A DNA stretch of 64,000 nt. Origin: Corallococcus sp. (lineage in GTDB: Bacteria; Bacillota; Clostridia; Christensenellales; CAG-314). The translations under genes were made by a program, and so were the position numbers. Shown one piece after another: positions 18,402-26,086 of the stretch (position 1 is the stretch's first letter; each line of letters begins with the position of its first letter). The stretch lies in the NCBI GenBank assembly GCA_023665205.1, contig JAMPEJ010000001.1, positions 353,540 to 417,539 of the forward strand. The letters run 5' to 3'. The notes under the pieces are model-generated. The model was not told where the DNA came from. It did no database searches and worked only from the letters and a program-made list of their open reading frames with translations.

Positions 18402-18431
18402 AACACTCTCCTTTCTTTATTTTTACCGAAG

Positions 18432-18468
18432 AAAAAACGCCGCCGAACAGTATGCGTGCGGGGCGTTA
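18432..18468 (-). terminator. Expression-platform terminator of the TPP riboswitch
   Basis: On the minus strand AACGCC and GGCGTT bracket a long loop and are followed by TTTTTTC, about 30 bases before the thiT start codon. It is preceded by another GC-rich hairpin that could act as the alternative structure. This fits transcriptional attenuation when thiamine pyrophosphate is bound. Confidence 0.65.
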
Positions 18469-18554
18469 GTCCCCACGGCTACGCGGGGAAGTCAAAAGAA
18501 AAAGCCTTTGTGACGAGCACAAAAGACTTGCGGAAAGTTCAAACAATAGTTTGT

Positions 18555-18632
18555 CGTTGCTTCCTTACGCAAGTACTAACTTGACAAGTTCAAAGGGACT
18601 CTCTCAACCGATAGTTCGGTACCCCCAGCGCG
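18555..18632 (-). promoter_or_regulatory. TPP riboswitch (THI element)
   Basis: Read on the minus strand this leader contains GGGGGTACC, then GGTTGAGAGAG, then CCCTTTGAACTTG, and TTGCGTAAGGAAGC, matching the order and spacing of the conserved TPP-aptamer segments (the CUGAGA-like core, CCCUUUGAACCUG and GCGUAGGGAA). It lies about 155-230 bases before thiT and is separated from it by a terminator hairpin. The substitutions relative to consensus are modest. Confidence 0.92.
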
Positions 18633-18700
18633 TTTATCATAGCACTAAGCAAAGAAATTGTCAAACGTTTGTTGCGAATCAATATTTAATACGATTTTAA

Positions 18701-18904
18701 TCAAATATCCGAAAGTCCCAAAAGGTAGTCGGACGAGCAGTCCAAATACTTACATATTCTGTATAGCGTTTCTATACTGGGAACGCTTTTACCGCGTTTG
18801 AAATCACTTATGCTTTGTTTTGTAACGTTACAATACATTGCAAGTTCGCTTTGCTTTACTCCACTGTTTTTCAGTATCTCGTTGAATCTTTGCGTAAATA
18901 ACAT
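18701..18904 (-). CDS. Small Xre-family (Cro/CI) regulator, module 1
   Basis: About 67 residues, almost entirely a helix-turn-helix domain: SGVKQSELAMYCNVTKQSISDFKRGKS contains the recognition helix, and the protein ends in CSSDYLLGLSDI. It has no sensor or dimerisation domain. It is one of three tandem paralogs with near-identical C-terminal DNA. Divergent to it lies a perfect-consensus plus-strand promoter at 18955-18983 whose spacer holds a palindromic site, so it probably represses that promoter and itself. The ATG at 18904 begins the domain; the ATG at 18913 is a possible alternative. The regulated partner appears lost. Confidence 0.85.
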   Translation of the reverse strand: MLFTQRFNEILKNSGVKQSELAMYCNVTKQSISDFKRGKSVPSIETLYRICKYLDCSSDYLLGLSDI

Positions 18905-18942
18905 ATTCAGCATCACCTTTTGCAAATATATTAAAACGAAAT

Positions 18943-19005
18943 GTAAGTTATTACTTGACAATAAGTTAATAACTTACTATAATATTAGTGTAAGTTATCA
19001 ACTGA
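18943..19005. promoter_or_regulatory. Consensus promoter with repeated operator, module 1
   Basis: Plus strand: TTGACA (18955-18960), a 17-base spacer, TATAAT (18978-18983). The dyad TAAGTTA...TAACTTA lies in the spacer, with two further TAAGTTAT half-sites either side (near 18944 and 18991). This fits an operator for the adjacent regulator. No open frame of any size follows the promoter. Confidence 0.75.
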
Positions 19006-19287
19006 CGCGCCTGTGCTTAATGCAAGTACAGTGATATCGGTATTAAATTTTAAGTAAGACTGAAAATCATTACACCCATATTCTATACCGATAATTCTTC
19101 ATATTTATTGCGCGGCGTTTGAGATAAAAATAATAAATACAATGTTCGTTTAACTGTCAATACAAACCAGGAGACGATAGGGAAATATACGGGAAACAAT
19201 ATCTGTAAAAAAAGCCGATACAGCCTTAGAGGCATGAACGGCGAAATTATGCACTGCTACCGGATGATAATATTGGGCGGAAATACA

Positions 19288-19497
19288 TTATATTTCCGAA
19301 AGTCCCAAAAGGTAGTCTGCGGAAACGTTCAACGCTTTACAAATATTCGCAAACGTTTCAAGACTAGGCAATTTTTTAGTCGTATAATATTGCGTAATCA
19401 TTTCGGGCGAAACGCCGACAAGTTCCGCCAATTTTTTTGTAGTAAATCCGTTTGCCTTCATCTCTTCCAACAATCTTTTTCTAAATAGTTCACTCAT
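19288..19497 (-). CDS. Small Xre-family regulator, module 2
   Basis: A 69-residue helix-turn-helix protein: TTKKLAELVGVSPEMITQYY is the DNA-binding core, and the C-terminus LNVSADYLLGLSEI is shared with the other two copies. A TATAAT sits only six bases before the ATG on the minus strand, so the mRNA may be leaderless. The opposite strand carries a near-consensus promoter with the same six-base gap to an ATG, and both are covered by two copies of TAACCATTAGTTAGTA. The protein is therefore expected to control both directions. The helix facing DNA differs from modules 1 and 3, as do the operators. Confidence 0.87.
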   Translation of the reverse strand: MSELFRKRLLEEMKANGFTTKKLAELVGVSPEMITQYYTTKKLPSLETFANICKALNVSADYLLGLSEI

Positions 19498-19503
19498 AAA
19501 TTT

Positions 19504-19560
19504 ATTATATAACCATTAGTTAGTAAAATGCTTGACGCTAACCATTAGTTAGTATATAAT
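19504..19560. promoter_or_regulatory. Back-to-back promoters with duplicated operator, module 2
   Basis: Plus strand: TTGACG (19532-19537), 17 bases, TATAAT (19555-19560). Minus strand: TATAAT at 19509-19504, with only a weak -35. The 16-base sequence TAACCATTAGTTAGTA occurs twice, once near each -10. Both TATAAT boxes stand six bases from an ATG. Confidence 0.75.
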
Positions 19561-19566
19561 ACTTCT

Positions 19567-19626
19567 ATGAAAACTATTGCAATAACCCACAATAAAATGC
19601 GCATACTTTGTACGGCGCTATGCTAA
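19567..19626 (+). pseudogene. Truncated copy of the small cysteine-rich protein (19 codons)
   Basis: A short frame MKTIAITHNKMRILCTALC directly after the module 2 promoter. Its DNA aligns with the start of the intact gene at 20029: both begin ATGAAAnCTAT and share (A/G)TGCGC(A/G)TACTTTGTACGGC(G/A)CTATGC. Here a frameshift removes the CTEC motif and a stop follows, so it is a decayed paralog of the module 3 partner. Confidence 0.65.
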
Positions 19627-19682
19627 CCTGATCAGAAAATTATAACTGACAATCGGATGATGACGCTTTACACAAGTAAGAC

Positions 19683-19886
19683 CTAAATTTCCGAAAGTCC
19701 CAAAAGGTAGTCGGCGGAAACGTTAAGAACTTTACACAATTCAAATAATGTCGTCAACGTCGGTTCGCTTTCGCCCTTTTTATATTGCGTTAGACAACTT
19801 GGATGTATTCCGCATTTCTCTGCTATCTCTTTCTGCTTCAGCGTCGTTTGCTTTAGTGCTTCGTTAATTCTGTCTTGAAAAATCAT
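19683..19886 (-). CDS. Small Xre-family regulator, module 3
   Basis: A 67-residue helix-turn-helix protein: TLKQKEIAEKCGIHPSCLTQ is the DNA-binding core, and the last 14 residues LNVSADYLLGLSEI equal those of module 2. AAGGAG precedes the ATG. It diverges from the intact small cysteine-rich gene. The intervening DNA carries a 17-base perfect palindrome exactly filling the spacer of the plus-strand promoter and a second half-site closer to this gene, the classic layout for a repressor that blocks its partner and itself. No phage structural, integrase or excision gene lies nearby. Confidence 0.88.
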   Translation of the reverse strand: MIFQDRINEALKQTTLKQKEIAEKCGIHPSCLTQYKKGESEPTLTTLFELCKVLNVSADYLLGLSEI

Positions 19887-19933
19887 TGCGGTATCTCCTT
19901 AAAATTAGTTTAGCATTACTCAATAATTTTTAC

Positions 19934-19962
19934 TTGACAATTGAGTAGTACTCAATTACAAT
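19934..19962 (+). promoter_or_regulatory. Promoter with palindromic operator, module 3
   Basis: TTGACA (19934-19939), a 17-base spacer ATTGAGTAGTACTCAAT that is a perfect palindrome around its central base, then TACAAT (19957-19962). A half-site TTACTCAAT lies nearer the regulator gene. The drive is toward the gene at 20029. Confidence 0.8.
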
Positions 19963-20028
19963 AACTAAAAAGAAAGATACTCTTTCGCAAAATAATCTTA
20001 AAATATTAAATTATTGAACAGACCTACT

Positions 20029-20337
20029 ATGAAACCTATCACCAAAATATCCAACAACTGTACCGAGTGCGCGTACTTTGTACGGCACTATGCAAATATT
20101 GACGGCAAGTTCTATCCTGTGACCGGTTGTCTCCACTGTATTAACCAAGATTTGACAATTAGGGAACAAAAGAAAAGACTGAACAATCTTGTTGCATGCA
20201 AACTGTGGCAGCCGAAACAATTACAAATTAACAAACGCAAATCCAATATCTCGGAAACGATCAGACGTATGTGCGGACTGCTTGAAGATATTGCGGTTAT
20301 ACTGAAAGATGACAATAAATCCAAAAAAGATATTTAA
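20029..20337 (+). CDS. Small cysteine-rich, probably zinc-binding protein
   Basis: About 102 residues, function unknown. The cysteines are arranged as CTEC near residues 10-13, GCLHC near 37-41 and ACKLW near 61-65, the pattern of a small zinc finger seen in many phage and mobile-element proteins. The C-terminal 35 residues are charged and helical (SETIRRMCGLLEDIAVIL). It is the only intact plus-strand partner in the three-module patch and is driven by the operator-bearing promoter at 19934. The ATG at 20029 is preferred; an in-frame TTG at 20014 is possible. A hairpin at 20422-20443 may end its transcript. Confidence 0.7.
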   Translation: MKPITKISNNCTECAYFVRHYANIDGKFYPVTGCLHCINQDLTIREQKKRLNNLVACKLWQPKQLQINKRKSNISETIRRMCGLLEDIAVILKDDNKSKKDI

Positions 20338-20421
20338 CTCAATATACGCTACGCAGTAACAAAAAAACAGCCGCATATTTTATACGATCTAGCAGACTTC
20401 ATGCTCTGCGCGCATACGCTT

Positions 20422-20450
20422 GCTTTCCACGATTGTGGAAAGCGACGTTT
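20422..20450 (+). terminator. Hairpin, possible terminator
   Basis: GCTTTCCAC (20422-20430) and GTGGAAAGC (20435-20443) form a perfect nine-pair stem with loop GATT. Only a short mixed tract GACGTTTTGC follows, so termination is possible but not certain. Confidence 0.45.
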
Positions 20451-20544
20451 TGCACCACCGCAACGGACGTTTGCGCATATTCGGCACTAAGAAAGGACGA
20501 CCGCTTGTTTGCAGTCGCCCTTGTAATTTAATGCAAATCTGTTA

Positions 20545-21567
20545 CTAAATACAATGGATAACTTCCTTCAAAAGCAGCAGTATACCTGCCATAAGCACTT
20601 GCGAACCGAAATATATCCAAATGGAATGACGTCCGCAAAAAGTTACGGGACACACCCATTTTTCGTTGACGGACGGGAAAAGCGACTTGCGCTCGCGATA
20701 CAGACACCTGCCCAAAAACGCGCCGATAAGAAACCATCCGAAATCTGGCAAAAACGGAAGATAATCTCCGCCCCAAAACTTGGTAAAGCCGCTTACGTTT
20801 GTATTGTGCATGGCAAGGAAAAAGAACGCGGGATTTTCGTTAGTCCAAGGCTGCGTTTTGGCGCAATAGCCAACCAACAATGCCGTTACCGTTACAATAA
20901 ACATTGCCACGCCGAAAATATTTTTGTGCCAGTTTTTGACGCATTTGTTCCATACCCATTCTATCGCCGTCCACATAAGAACCGACAATGCAATGACGTG
21001 GATAACGTTGAAATACATCGTTACGTTTTGATTAAAAATCGAAGACAATGCGTATGTTACCGCAGTAAGAAGCAAGGCAAAAGACACCATTTTTATCGCG
21101 CGCTTACCGTTGCTGCGCGAAAAACTGCACGACACCCCGCTTGTCAATACAAACAAAGATACAAACGTATCGTGAGTGGTTGCGCGTAATACGCCGCCGA
21201 AGTAATCGGAAGCAAACAAATACAGCGAATTGAAAAAATCCGACTTGTACGGTCCCCAATTGCGCAAATCCCACATCAGGTGGTCCCACACCACAAACAA
21301 AATCATAAAACCGCGCAAAAAATCCACTTCCCACACGCGGGTGCGTTTTGGCGTGGCAGCAAGTTCGTCAACGATCTGTCCGATTTGTTCGGGAGTATAT
21401 TCCGTTTGCCGCGTATCGACCGCGACGCCGTCTTCTTGCGGCAACTCGGATACTTCGGTATTCTGTTGCTTGACTTCGGTCACGGCAGTTTCCGCAAGTT
21501 GCGTTTGAAGTTGAGTATTTTGCAACTGCTGCGGCTGCGGTTGTCTGTTTGACCTTCTTTTACTCAA
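20545..21567 (-). CDS. DUF1624 / HGSNAT-like acyltransferase membrane protein
   Basis: A 340-residue polytopic membrane protein. After a 70-residue Gln/Glu-rich N-terminus comes RVWEVDFLRGFMILFVVWDHL (residues 77-97 region), the opening of the DUF1624/heparan-alpha-glucosaminide N-acetyltransferase catalytic family, with later motifs HVIALSVL and GDYLPFLPDFGWFLIGAFLG. These proteins are thought to transfer acetyl groups across a membrane to sugars; the bacterial substrate is unknown. The start is TTG at 21567 with GAGGT six bases upstream; that ribosome binding site begins in the last unit of the 26-base repeat that joins this gene to mnmA. It is probably the last gene of the rho-mnmA transcript. 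Confidence 0.85.
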   Translation of the reverse strand: MSKRRSNRQPQPQQLQNTQLQTQLAETAVTEVKQQNTEVSELPQEDGVAVDTRQTEYTPEQIGQIVDELAATPKRTRVWEVDFLRGFMILFVVWDHLMWDLRNWGPYKSDFFNSLYLFASDYFGGVLRATTHDTFVSLFVLTSGVSCSFSRSNGKRAIKMVSFALLLTAVTYALSSIFNQNVTMYFNVIHVIALSVLMWTAIEWVWNKCVKNWHKNIFGVAMFIVTVTALLVGYCAKTQPWTNENPAFFFLAMHNTNVSGFTKFWGGDYLPFLPDFGWFLIGAFLGRCLYRERKSLFPSVNEKWVCPVTFCGRHSIWIYFGSQVLMAGILLLLKEVIHCI

Positions 21568-21576
21568 AAATTTACC

Positions 21577-21699
21577 TCATTTGTAGACTTCGTCTAGAAA
21601 TTTCATTTATAAACTTCGTCTAGAAATTTCATTTGTAGACTTCGTTTAGAAATTTCATTTGTAAACTTCGTTTAGAAATTTCATTTGTAGACTTCGTCT
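21577..21699 (-). repeat. 26-bp tandem repeat encoding four overlapping nine-residue reading frames
   Basis: Four full 26-base units plus a partial fifth unit that is the 3' end of mnmA. On the minus strand each unit holds ATG AAA TTT CTA (A/G)AC GAA GTN TA(C/T) AAA TGA, that is MKFL(N/D)EVYK and a stop. The frames span 21684-21655, 21658-21629, 21632-21603 and 21606-21577. Each starts at an ATG that overlaps the previous stop as ATGA; the first overlaps the mnmA stop. A fifth ATG gives only MR and a stop, whose bases merge into the GAGGT before the DUF1624 gene. The units descend from the mnmA C-terminus (DEVYK). Confidence 0.92.
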
Positions 21700-22748
21700 A
21701 TCACACCGCCGCCAAGGCAACGGTTCCCGTCGTAAAACACCACAAACTGTCCCGGGGTCACTGCGCGCTGTTTTTCGCGGAAATACACCTTTGCTCCGCC
21801 ATCTACAAGTTGTACATCTACGTCCTGTTCCTCCTGACGGTAGCGGAACTTTGCCTTGCAGGAAAATTTTTCCGCAGGAGGCGCGGGAATCCAATTGAGT
21901 CCGCTTGCTTCAAGTCCTACGGACATCAACACGCTTTCGTCACCGTGGGAAACCACAAGCACGTTGTTTTTCAAATCTTTTTCCGCAACAAACCAACGGC
22001 CGCTGCCGTCCTCCGTTCCGCCCAAGCCCAAACCGCGGCGCTGCCCCAAGGTGTAGTACATAAGCCCTACGTGTTCGCCCACGGTTTTGCCGCTTGTATC
22101 TACGATTTTACCCGGCAGGTTAGGCAAATAGTTTTGTAAAAATTTGCGAAAGTTGCGCTCGCCGATAAAACAAATACCCGTGCTGTCCTTCTTTTTAGCG
22201 TTGACAAGACCAAGTTCGTCGGCTATTTTGCGCACGGCGGGCTTTTGTACGTCGGCAAGAGGAAACAGCACGTCGGCAAGTTGCGCTTGCGACAGTTGAT
22301 TGAGAAAATAGGTCTGATCCTTGTTTGCGTCTGCGGCTTTCATGAGATAATGCGCGCCGTCTTCGTGCCGTATTCCGCAGTAATGGCCGGTTGCTATGTA
22401 ATCGGCGCCCATTGCCTTGGCGTACTGCAAAAAAGGTCCGAACTTGATTTCGCGATTACACAAAACGTCCGGATTGGGAGTGCGCCCCTTTTTGTATTCA
22501 TCCAAAAAGTAGGAAAATACGCGTTCCTTGTACTGCTTGGCAAAGTTTACGGAATAGTACGGAATACCGAGTTTATCCGAAACGCGCCTGACGTCGTCAA
22601 AGTCCTGCTCCGCCGTGCAACAGCCGTCCTCCGTTTCTTCCCAATTGTGCATAAACAGCGCTATTACGTTGTATCCCTGACGCTTCAAGAGCCATGCCGA
22701 AACGGCGCTGTCCACGCCGCCGCTCATGCCCAAGACTACCGTTTTCAT
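21681..22748 (-). CDS. mnmA: tRNA-specific 2-thiouridylase MnmA
   Basis: A 355-residue enzyme that thiolates U34 in the anticodons of Lys, Glu and Gln tRNAs. Residues 4-16 give the PP-loop [13 protein letters not shown] that activates the base with ATP. Cys97 in [14 protein letters not shown] and Cys193 in [12 protein letters not shown] are the two catalytic cysteines, both present. LGQRRGLG and the C-terminal beta-barrel follow. The stop codon overlaps the first of the four micro-frames. The start lies four bases after the rho stop, so the two genes are translationally close. The C-terminus IDEVYK is the parent sequence of the repeat. Confidence 0.96.
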   Translation of the reverse strand: MKTVVLGMSGGVDSAVSAWLLKRQGYNVIALFMHNWEETEDGCCTAEQDFDDVRRVSDKLGIPYYSVNFAKQYKERVFSYFLDEYKKGRTPNPDVLCNREIKFGPFLQYAKAMGADYIATGHYCGIRHEDGAHYLMKAADANKDQTYFLNQLSQAQLADVLFPLADVQKPAVRKIADELGLVNAKKKDSTGICFIGERNFRKFLQNYLPNLPGKIVDTSGKTVGEHVGLMYYTLGQRRGLGLGGTEDGSGRWFVAEKDLKNNVLVVSHGDESVLMSVGLEASGLNWIPAPPAEKFSCKAKFRYRQEEQDVDVQLVDGGAKVYFREKQRAVTPGQFVVFYDGNRCLGGGVIDEVYK

Positions 22749-22752
22749 ATTT

Positions 22753-24168
22753 TTACTTCTTTATCCTGTGCGCCGCAGCAGAACGCATAAGGCGCTTTAA
22801 CGTATCCACCGCTTCGTCGTTGTCGTCGGTGGTCATGATTATCTCTAACAATTCTTCCGTCGCCTGTACCGGATCCTCGCGCGAAAGCATCCGACGGATA
22901 ATATACGCTCCCTCCAATTGATCTTGCGAAAGTAGCAGATCTTCTCTGCGGGTGCTGCTGCGATTGAGATCGATTGCAGGGAAAATGCGGCGCTCGGACA
23001 TTTTGCGATCCAACTGAATTTCCATATTGCCGGTGCCCTTAAACTCCTCGTAGATTATATCGTCCATACGGCTGCCCGTATCTATAAGAGCAGTTGCCAA
23101 AATGGTAAGGCTGCCGCCTCCGCGAACGTTACGGCCTGCGCCGAACATCTTTTTGGGTTCCTGCAAAGCGGCAATATCCAAGCCGCCGGTAAGCGTGCGC
23201 CCCGACTGTTCCGCAGTTTGGTTGTAAGCGCGCCCCAAACGCGTGATACTGTCCAAAAGTATCATAACGTCCTGTCCTTGCTCCACCCTGCGACGGGCGT
23301 TGGCAAACACAAGCTCCGCAACGCGCGTATGGTTTTGCGGCGCTTGGTCGAAGGTGGAATACACAACTTCGCAATCCACGCTTTCCTTAAAGTCCGTAAC
23401 TTCTTCCGGACGCTCGTCTATCAAAAGCACTGTAAGATGAATTTCCGGATGATTGCGGCGCACCGCCATTGCGATTTTTTTAAGCAAAATTGTCTTGCCC
23501 GTTTTGGGAGGAGCGACGATAAGTCCGCGCTGACCCTTTCCGATAGGGGCGACAAGATCCAACGCGCGCAGCGAGTAATCGCGCTTGTCTCCGTCCAGAC
23601 GTATACGCTCGTTTGGGAAGCACGCTTCCAGCGAATCAAAAGGCACCCTGCGTATAGTGTTGCATACTTGGTCGTTTATTTCCTGAATAAAAATTGCCGT
23701 AGGCGCGACTCTGTCAGGATACTGATGCAACAGCACTTTCAGTTTGTCGCCGGAGTGCAAATTCATATGAGTGATCACGTTTGCGGACAAGTAATAATCC
23801 CTGCTTGGAGTTGTAGAAAAGTTTGACGTGCGGACAAAGCCGTAACCGTCCGGCATAATTTCCAATATGCCGCAGCGAGGCAAAGATTTGTCCACGTTGT
23901 CGGGAGATTCGGAAGGGCTTACGTCGTCAACGATCTGCGGCGCGGGCGCGCTGACCCCGAAAGTACTGCTACGAGTGGGACGTCCGGGCTTTTTCGGTTC
24001 TTCCGGTTGTAACTGCCCTCTGTAAGAGGAAACTATCAACGAAATCAATTCGCTGCGGCGGCGGTTGCGCGGAATAATGCCGAAATCACGCGACAATTCG
24101 CGCAAAGCGGCCATATTCATGCCGTCGATTGCCTCGACTAACTGCTCGTAAGTGGCGTACTTATTCAT
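22753..24168 (-). CDS. rho: Transcription termination factor Rho
   Basis: A 471-residue hexameric RNA helicase that ends transcription at C-rich unstructured RNA. The N-terminal Rho-N helical domain ([20 protein letters not shown]) is followed by a short Pro/Ser-rich linker near 52-95 and the cold-shock-like primary RNA site ([17 protein letters not shown]). Walker A is APPKTGKT at 219-226, Walker B is in [16 protein letters not shown], and the Q- and R-loop regions are intact. The insert is much shorter than in actinobacterial Rho. It leads an operon with mnmA and the DUF1624 gene. Confidence 0.97.
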   Translation of the reverse strand: MNKYATYEQLVEAIDGMNMAALRELSRDFGIIPRNRRRSELISLIVSSYRGQLQPEEPKKPGRPTRSSTFGVSAPAPQIVDDVSPSESPDNVDKSLPRCGILEIMPDGYGFVRTSNFSTTPSRDYYLSANVITHMNLHSGDKLKVLLHQYPDRVAPTAIFIQEINDQVCNTIRRVPFDSLEACFPNERIRLDGDKRDYSLRALDLVAPIGKGQRGLIVAPPKTGKTILLKKIAMAVRRNHPEIHLTVLLIDERPEEVTDFKESVDCEVVYSTFDQAPQNHTRVAELVFANARRRVEQGQDVMILLDSITRLGRAYNQTAEQSGRTLTGGLDIAALQEPKKMFGAGRNVRGGGSLTILATALIDTGSRMDDIIYEEFKGTGNMEIQLDRKMSERRIFPAIDLNRSSTRREDLLLSQDQLEGAYIIRRMLSREDPVQATEELLEIIMTTDDNDEAVDTLKRLMRSAAAHRIKK

Positions 24169-24394
24169 AATAAAACCTCCAAGGGAAAAACAGAATGCGG
24201 ACGTGTCTCCGCAAAGCTAACCGTAAGTAAAATCGGGATTGTGAAAACCGAGAAAAGTGCAAAATAAACTAATAATTAAATGATTGGCAAAACAATTTTC
24301 ACATCGCTATTATATATTAGATTATACGCTTTGTCAACAACATAGATACGTTGAAAATTGCAAAACAAAGGCGCATTTTGACAAAATATTACGC

Positions 24395-24425
24395 CAAAAG
24401 ACGCGTGAAAAATACGCGTCTTTTA
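24395..24425 (-). terminator. Intrinsic terminator after the first DUF421 gene
   Basis: AAAAGACGCGT (24396-24406) pairs with ACGCGTCTTTT (24414-24424); on the minus strand TTTTGGCG follows. It is about 60 bases past the DUF421 stop. It sits in the 316-base gap before rho, in which I see nothing else but the rho promoter region. Confidence 0.8.
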
Positions 24426-24484
24426 AGCATACGACAATCGGCATTTGCGGCGCCGGTAAAAGTACGATTTACACCACTAAAACG

Positions 24485-25228
24485 TCAATCGAACATATCA
24501 AAGCGCTTGGGTTCAACGCTTTTATCGTAGACCTGCAATTCTCCCTGTTCGTCGAGCGTTGCCAAAAGCACGTTATTTACGGAAATATTTTTTTCGTTGA
24601 GTTTGTCCATCAGCCAAGACTCGGTTTTTTTGACCGAGTGCAAATTGTGCAATATAAGTTTGCCGTCGATTATTACGTTTGCACGCGGCTTGGAAGGAGG
24701 CAACTGCAAATTCATATCCTGCGCAGTGACGGGTTTTGCGTCGGACTTGGGCAAAATAGAAATTTCGCCGCTGGTTTCCAAAATTGCCGTTTCGATATCG
24801 GCAATATCGAAATATCCCGCATAACGGCACTCGGCAAGCAGACTATTTACGGTCATTTGAGATTTTTTAAGGTTTTTATAAATAAGTTTGCCGTTTTCGA
24901 TAAGTACCACCGGAGTACCTTCCAAAAAGCGTCTGCCTTTGACGGATTTAAGAGAAATCAGCCCAACCAAAAGAGAGATCAGAGTATAAACGAGCATTGC
25001 TATAATAAAAAAGTGATGAGGGAAATCGGTGTTGGTTGCCATTTCCGCAGCGATGGATCCGATGGAAATACCAACGACGTAATCGAAAAAGCTAAGTTGT
25101 TTGATTTGCTTGTTGCCCAGCACTTTTGCCAGCAAAAACAACACCACTATCGAAGCGACGGAGCGCACCGCAATATCCAAAATATCCATCCAAATGTTTG
25201 TGTTTGGGTCGGTAAAATAGTCGAACAT
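24485..25228 (-). CDS. DUF421 (YetF/YcaP-like) membrane protein 1
   Basis: A 247-residue protein with three N-terminal membrane helices and a cytoplasmic tail of about 160 residues. RSVASIVVLFLLAKVLGNKQ and LSFFDYVVGISIGSIAAEMA are the conserved DUF421 opening; the tail contains FLEGTPVVLIENGKL and ILETSGEISIL, the doubled small alpha/beta unit of YetF proteins. The biochemical role is unknown; relatives are often linked to sporulation or germination in Bacilli. The ATG at 25228 has GGAG nine bases upstream and begins the first helix; the open frame upstream to 25336 is unsupported. A second DUF421 protein lies near 33 kb. Confidence 0.88.
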   Translation of the reverse strand: MFDYFTDPNTNIWMDILDIAVRSVASIVVLFLLAKVLGNKQIKQLSFFDYVVGISIGSIAAEMATNTDFPHHFFIIAMLVYTLISLLVGLISLKSVKGRRFLEGTPVVLIENGKLIYKNLKKSQMTVNSLLAECRYAGYFDIADIETAILETSGEISILPKSDAKPVTAQDMNLQLPPSKPRANVIIDGKLILHNLHSVKKTESWLMDKLNEKNISVNNVLLATLDEQGELQVYDKSVEPKRFDMFD

Positions 25229-25501
25229 AATATTTTCTCCTTTGCGCATATTGTTGACAAAGTTGAAAACTTTTATTACCAATCGATTGCTATTTTTTGT
25301 AACCGACGCGTCGGCATGACCCAAGCAAACGATCAAAAAAACAAACGTAAACCTTAAAGCAAATTTGAAATATTTTACAAACGCTCCGCGCGTACATTAC
25401 AAGCAAATTATCAACGGAGAAAAACGACGAAAAGATACCGCCTAAAAAACTAACGTGAAAATTAAAACGCAAACGTACAAAACAATTTTAACCATTGGGT
25501 T

Positions 25502-25951
25502 TTACCGCGCGTTTTTTAGCGTTTCGTTTTTATAACTTAGCAGAATATGATTTACTCCGAATAATACGGAAAAAACAATCAACGGAATACTGGCTAAAAC
25601 TATGCCGCTGAACAAAAAAACGCAAGACGGAATCACGGAAAGGGATAACGCCTTCAATTTTCCGTCTTTATTCCAACAAACCGTCCAAAACGTCAAATAT
25701 GCCAAACACAAACCGCTGTTTACCGACAAATAAACGATAAGCGCGTAATCGAACCAAAAGTTAAAGTAGGTATACGGAATATTGAATATCATCAGCGCAA
25801 AGCAACCGTATCTGCCTATTTGCTCCATTATAACGACCGCCTTTTTATCGTAAGTTTCGGCGGCGACGTTTTTGTGTTTTACGGCGTAAATTATATTCGG
25901 TATCATTATAATTGCCATAATAGCAAGTCCGTAATAGTTGAACCATCCCAT
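25502..25951 (-). CDS. Small polytopic membrane protein of unknown function
   Basis: A 149-residue, strongly hydrophobic protein with four or five predicted helices: GLAIMAIIMIPNIIYAV, a central pair around FALMIFNIPYTYFNFWFDYALIVYL, a tryptophan-rich segment near CLAYLTFWTVCWNKDG, and a C-terminal pair. I do not recognise a named family with confidence; its composition resembles small conserved membrane proteins of Clostridia. It is transcribed alone, with about 270 bases of featureless DNA before DUF421. No export signal or catalytic motif is visible. Confidence 0.6.
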   Translation of the reverse strand: MGWFNYYGLAIMAIIMIPNIIYAVKHKNVAAETYDKKAVVIMEQIGRYGCFALMIFNIPYTYFNFWFDYALIVYLSVNSGLCLAYLTFWTVCWNKDGKLKALSLSVIPSCVFLFSGIVLASIPLIVFSVLFGVNHILLSYKNETLKNAR

Positions 25952-26086
25952 AAATCAAGTATATCATTAAACGATAAGATATTGTTATTCCCAAGATTAT
26001 AACTACGTTTAATGGATCATCCATGTTTTTAGCCGGATTTAATCTTTTTTAACATTCTATCATAAAACGCATTTATATTCAATCTT

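Noticed and set aside
19234..19488. An 84-codon plus-strand frame overlapping the module 2 regulator
   Set aside because: Although GAGG lies before its ATG, it is antisense over almost its whole length to a sound helix-turn-helix gene and does not resemble the CxxC partner protein.
18701..20337. Prophage remnant
   Set aside because: Three Xre regulators alone are not enough; no integrase, terminase, capsid, tail or lysis gene is in the window.
21577..21699. Possible CRISPR array
   Set aside because: The 26-base units are contiguous with no spacers and derive from the adjacent gene's 3' end.
24284..25357. A 357-codon open frame antisense to the first DUF421 gene
   Set aside because: DUF421 is unambiguous on the other strand, and the antisense protein has no plausible domain.
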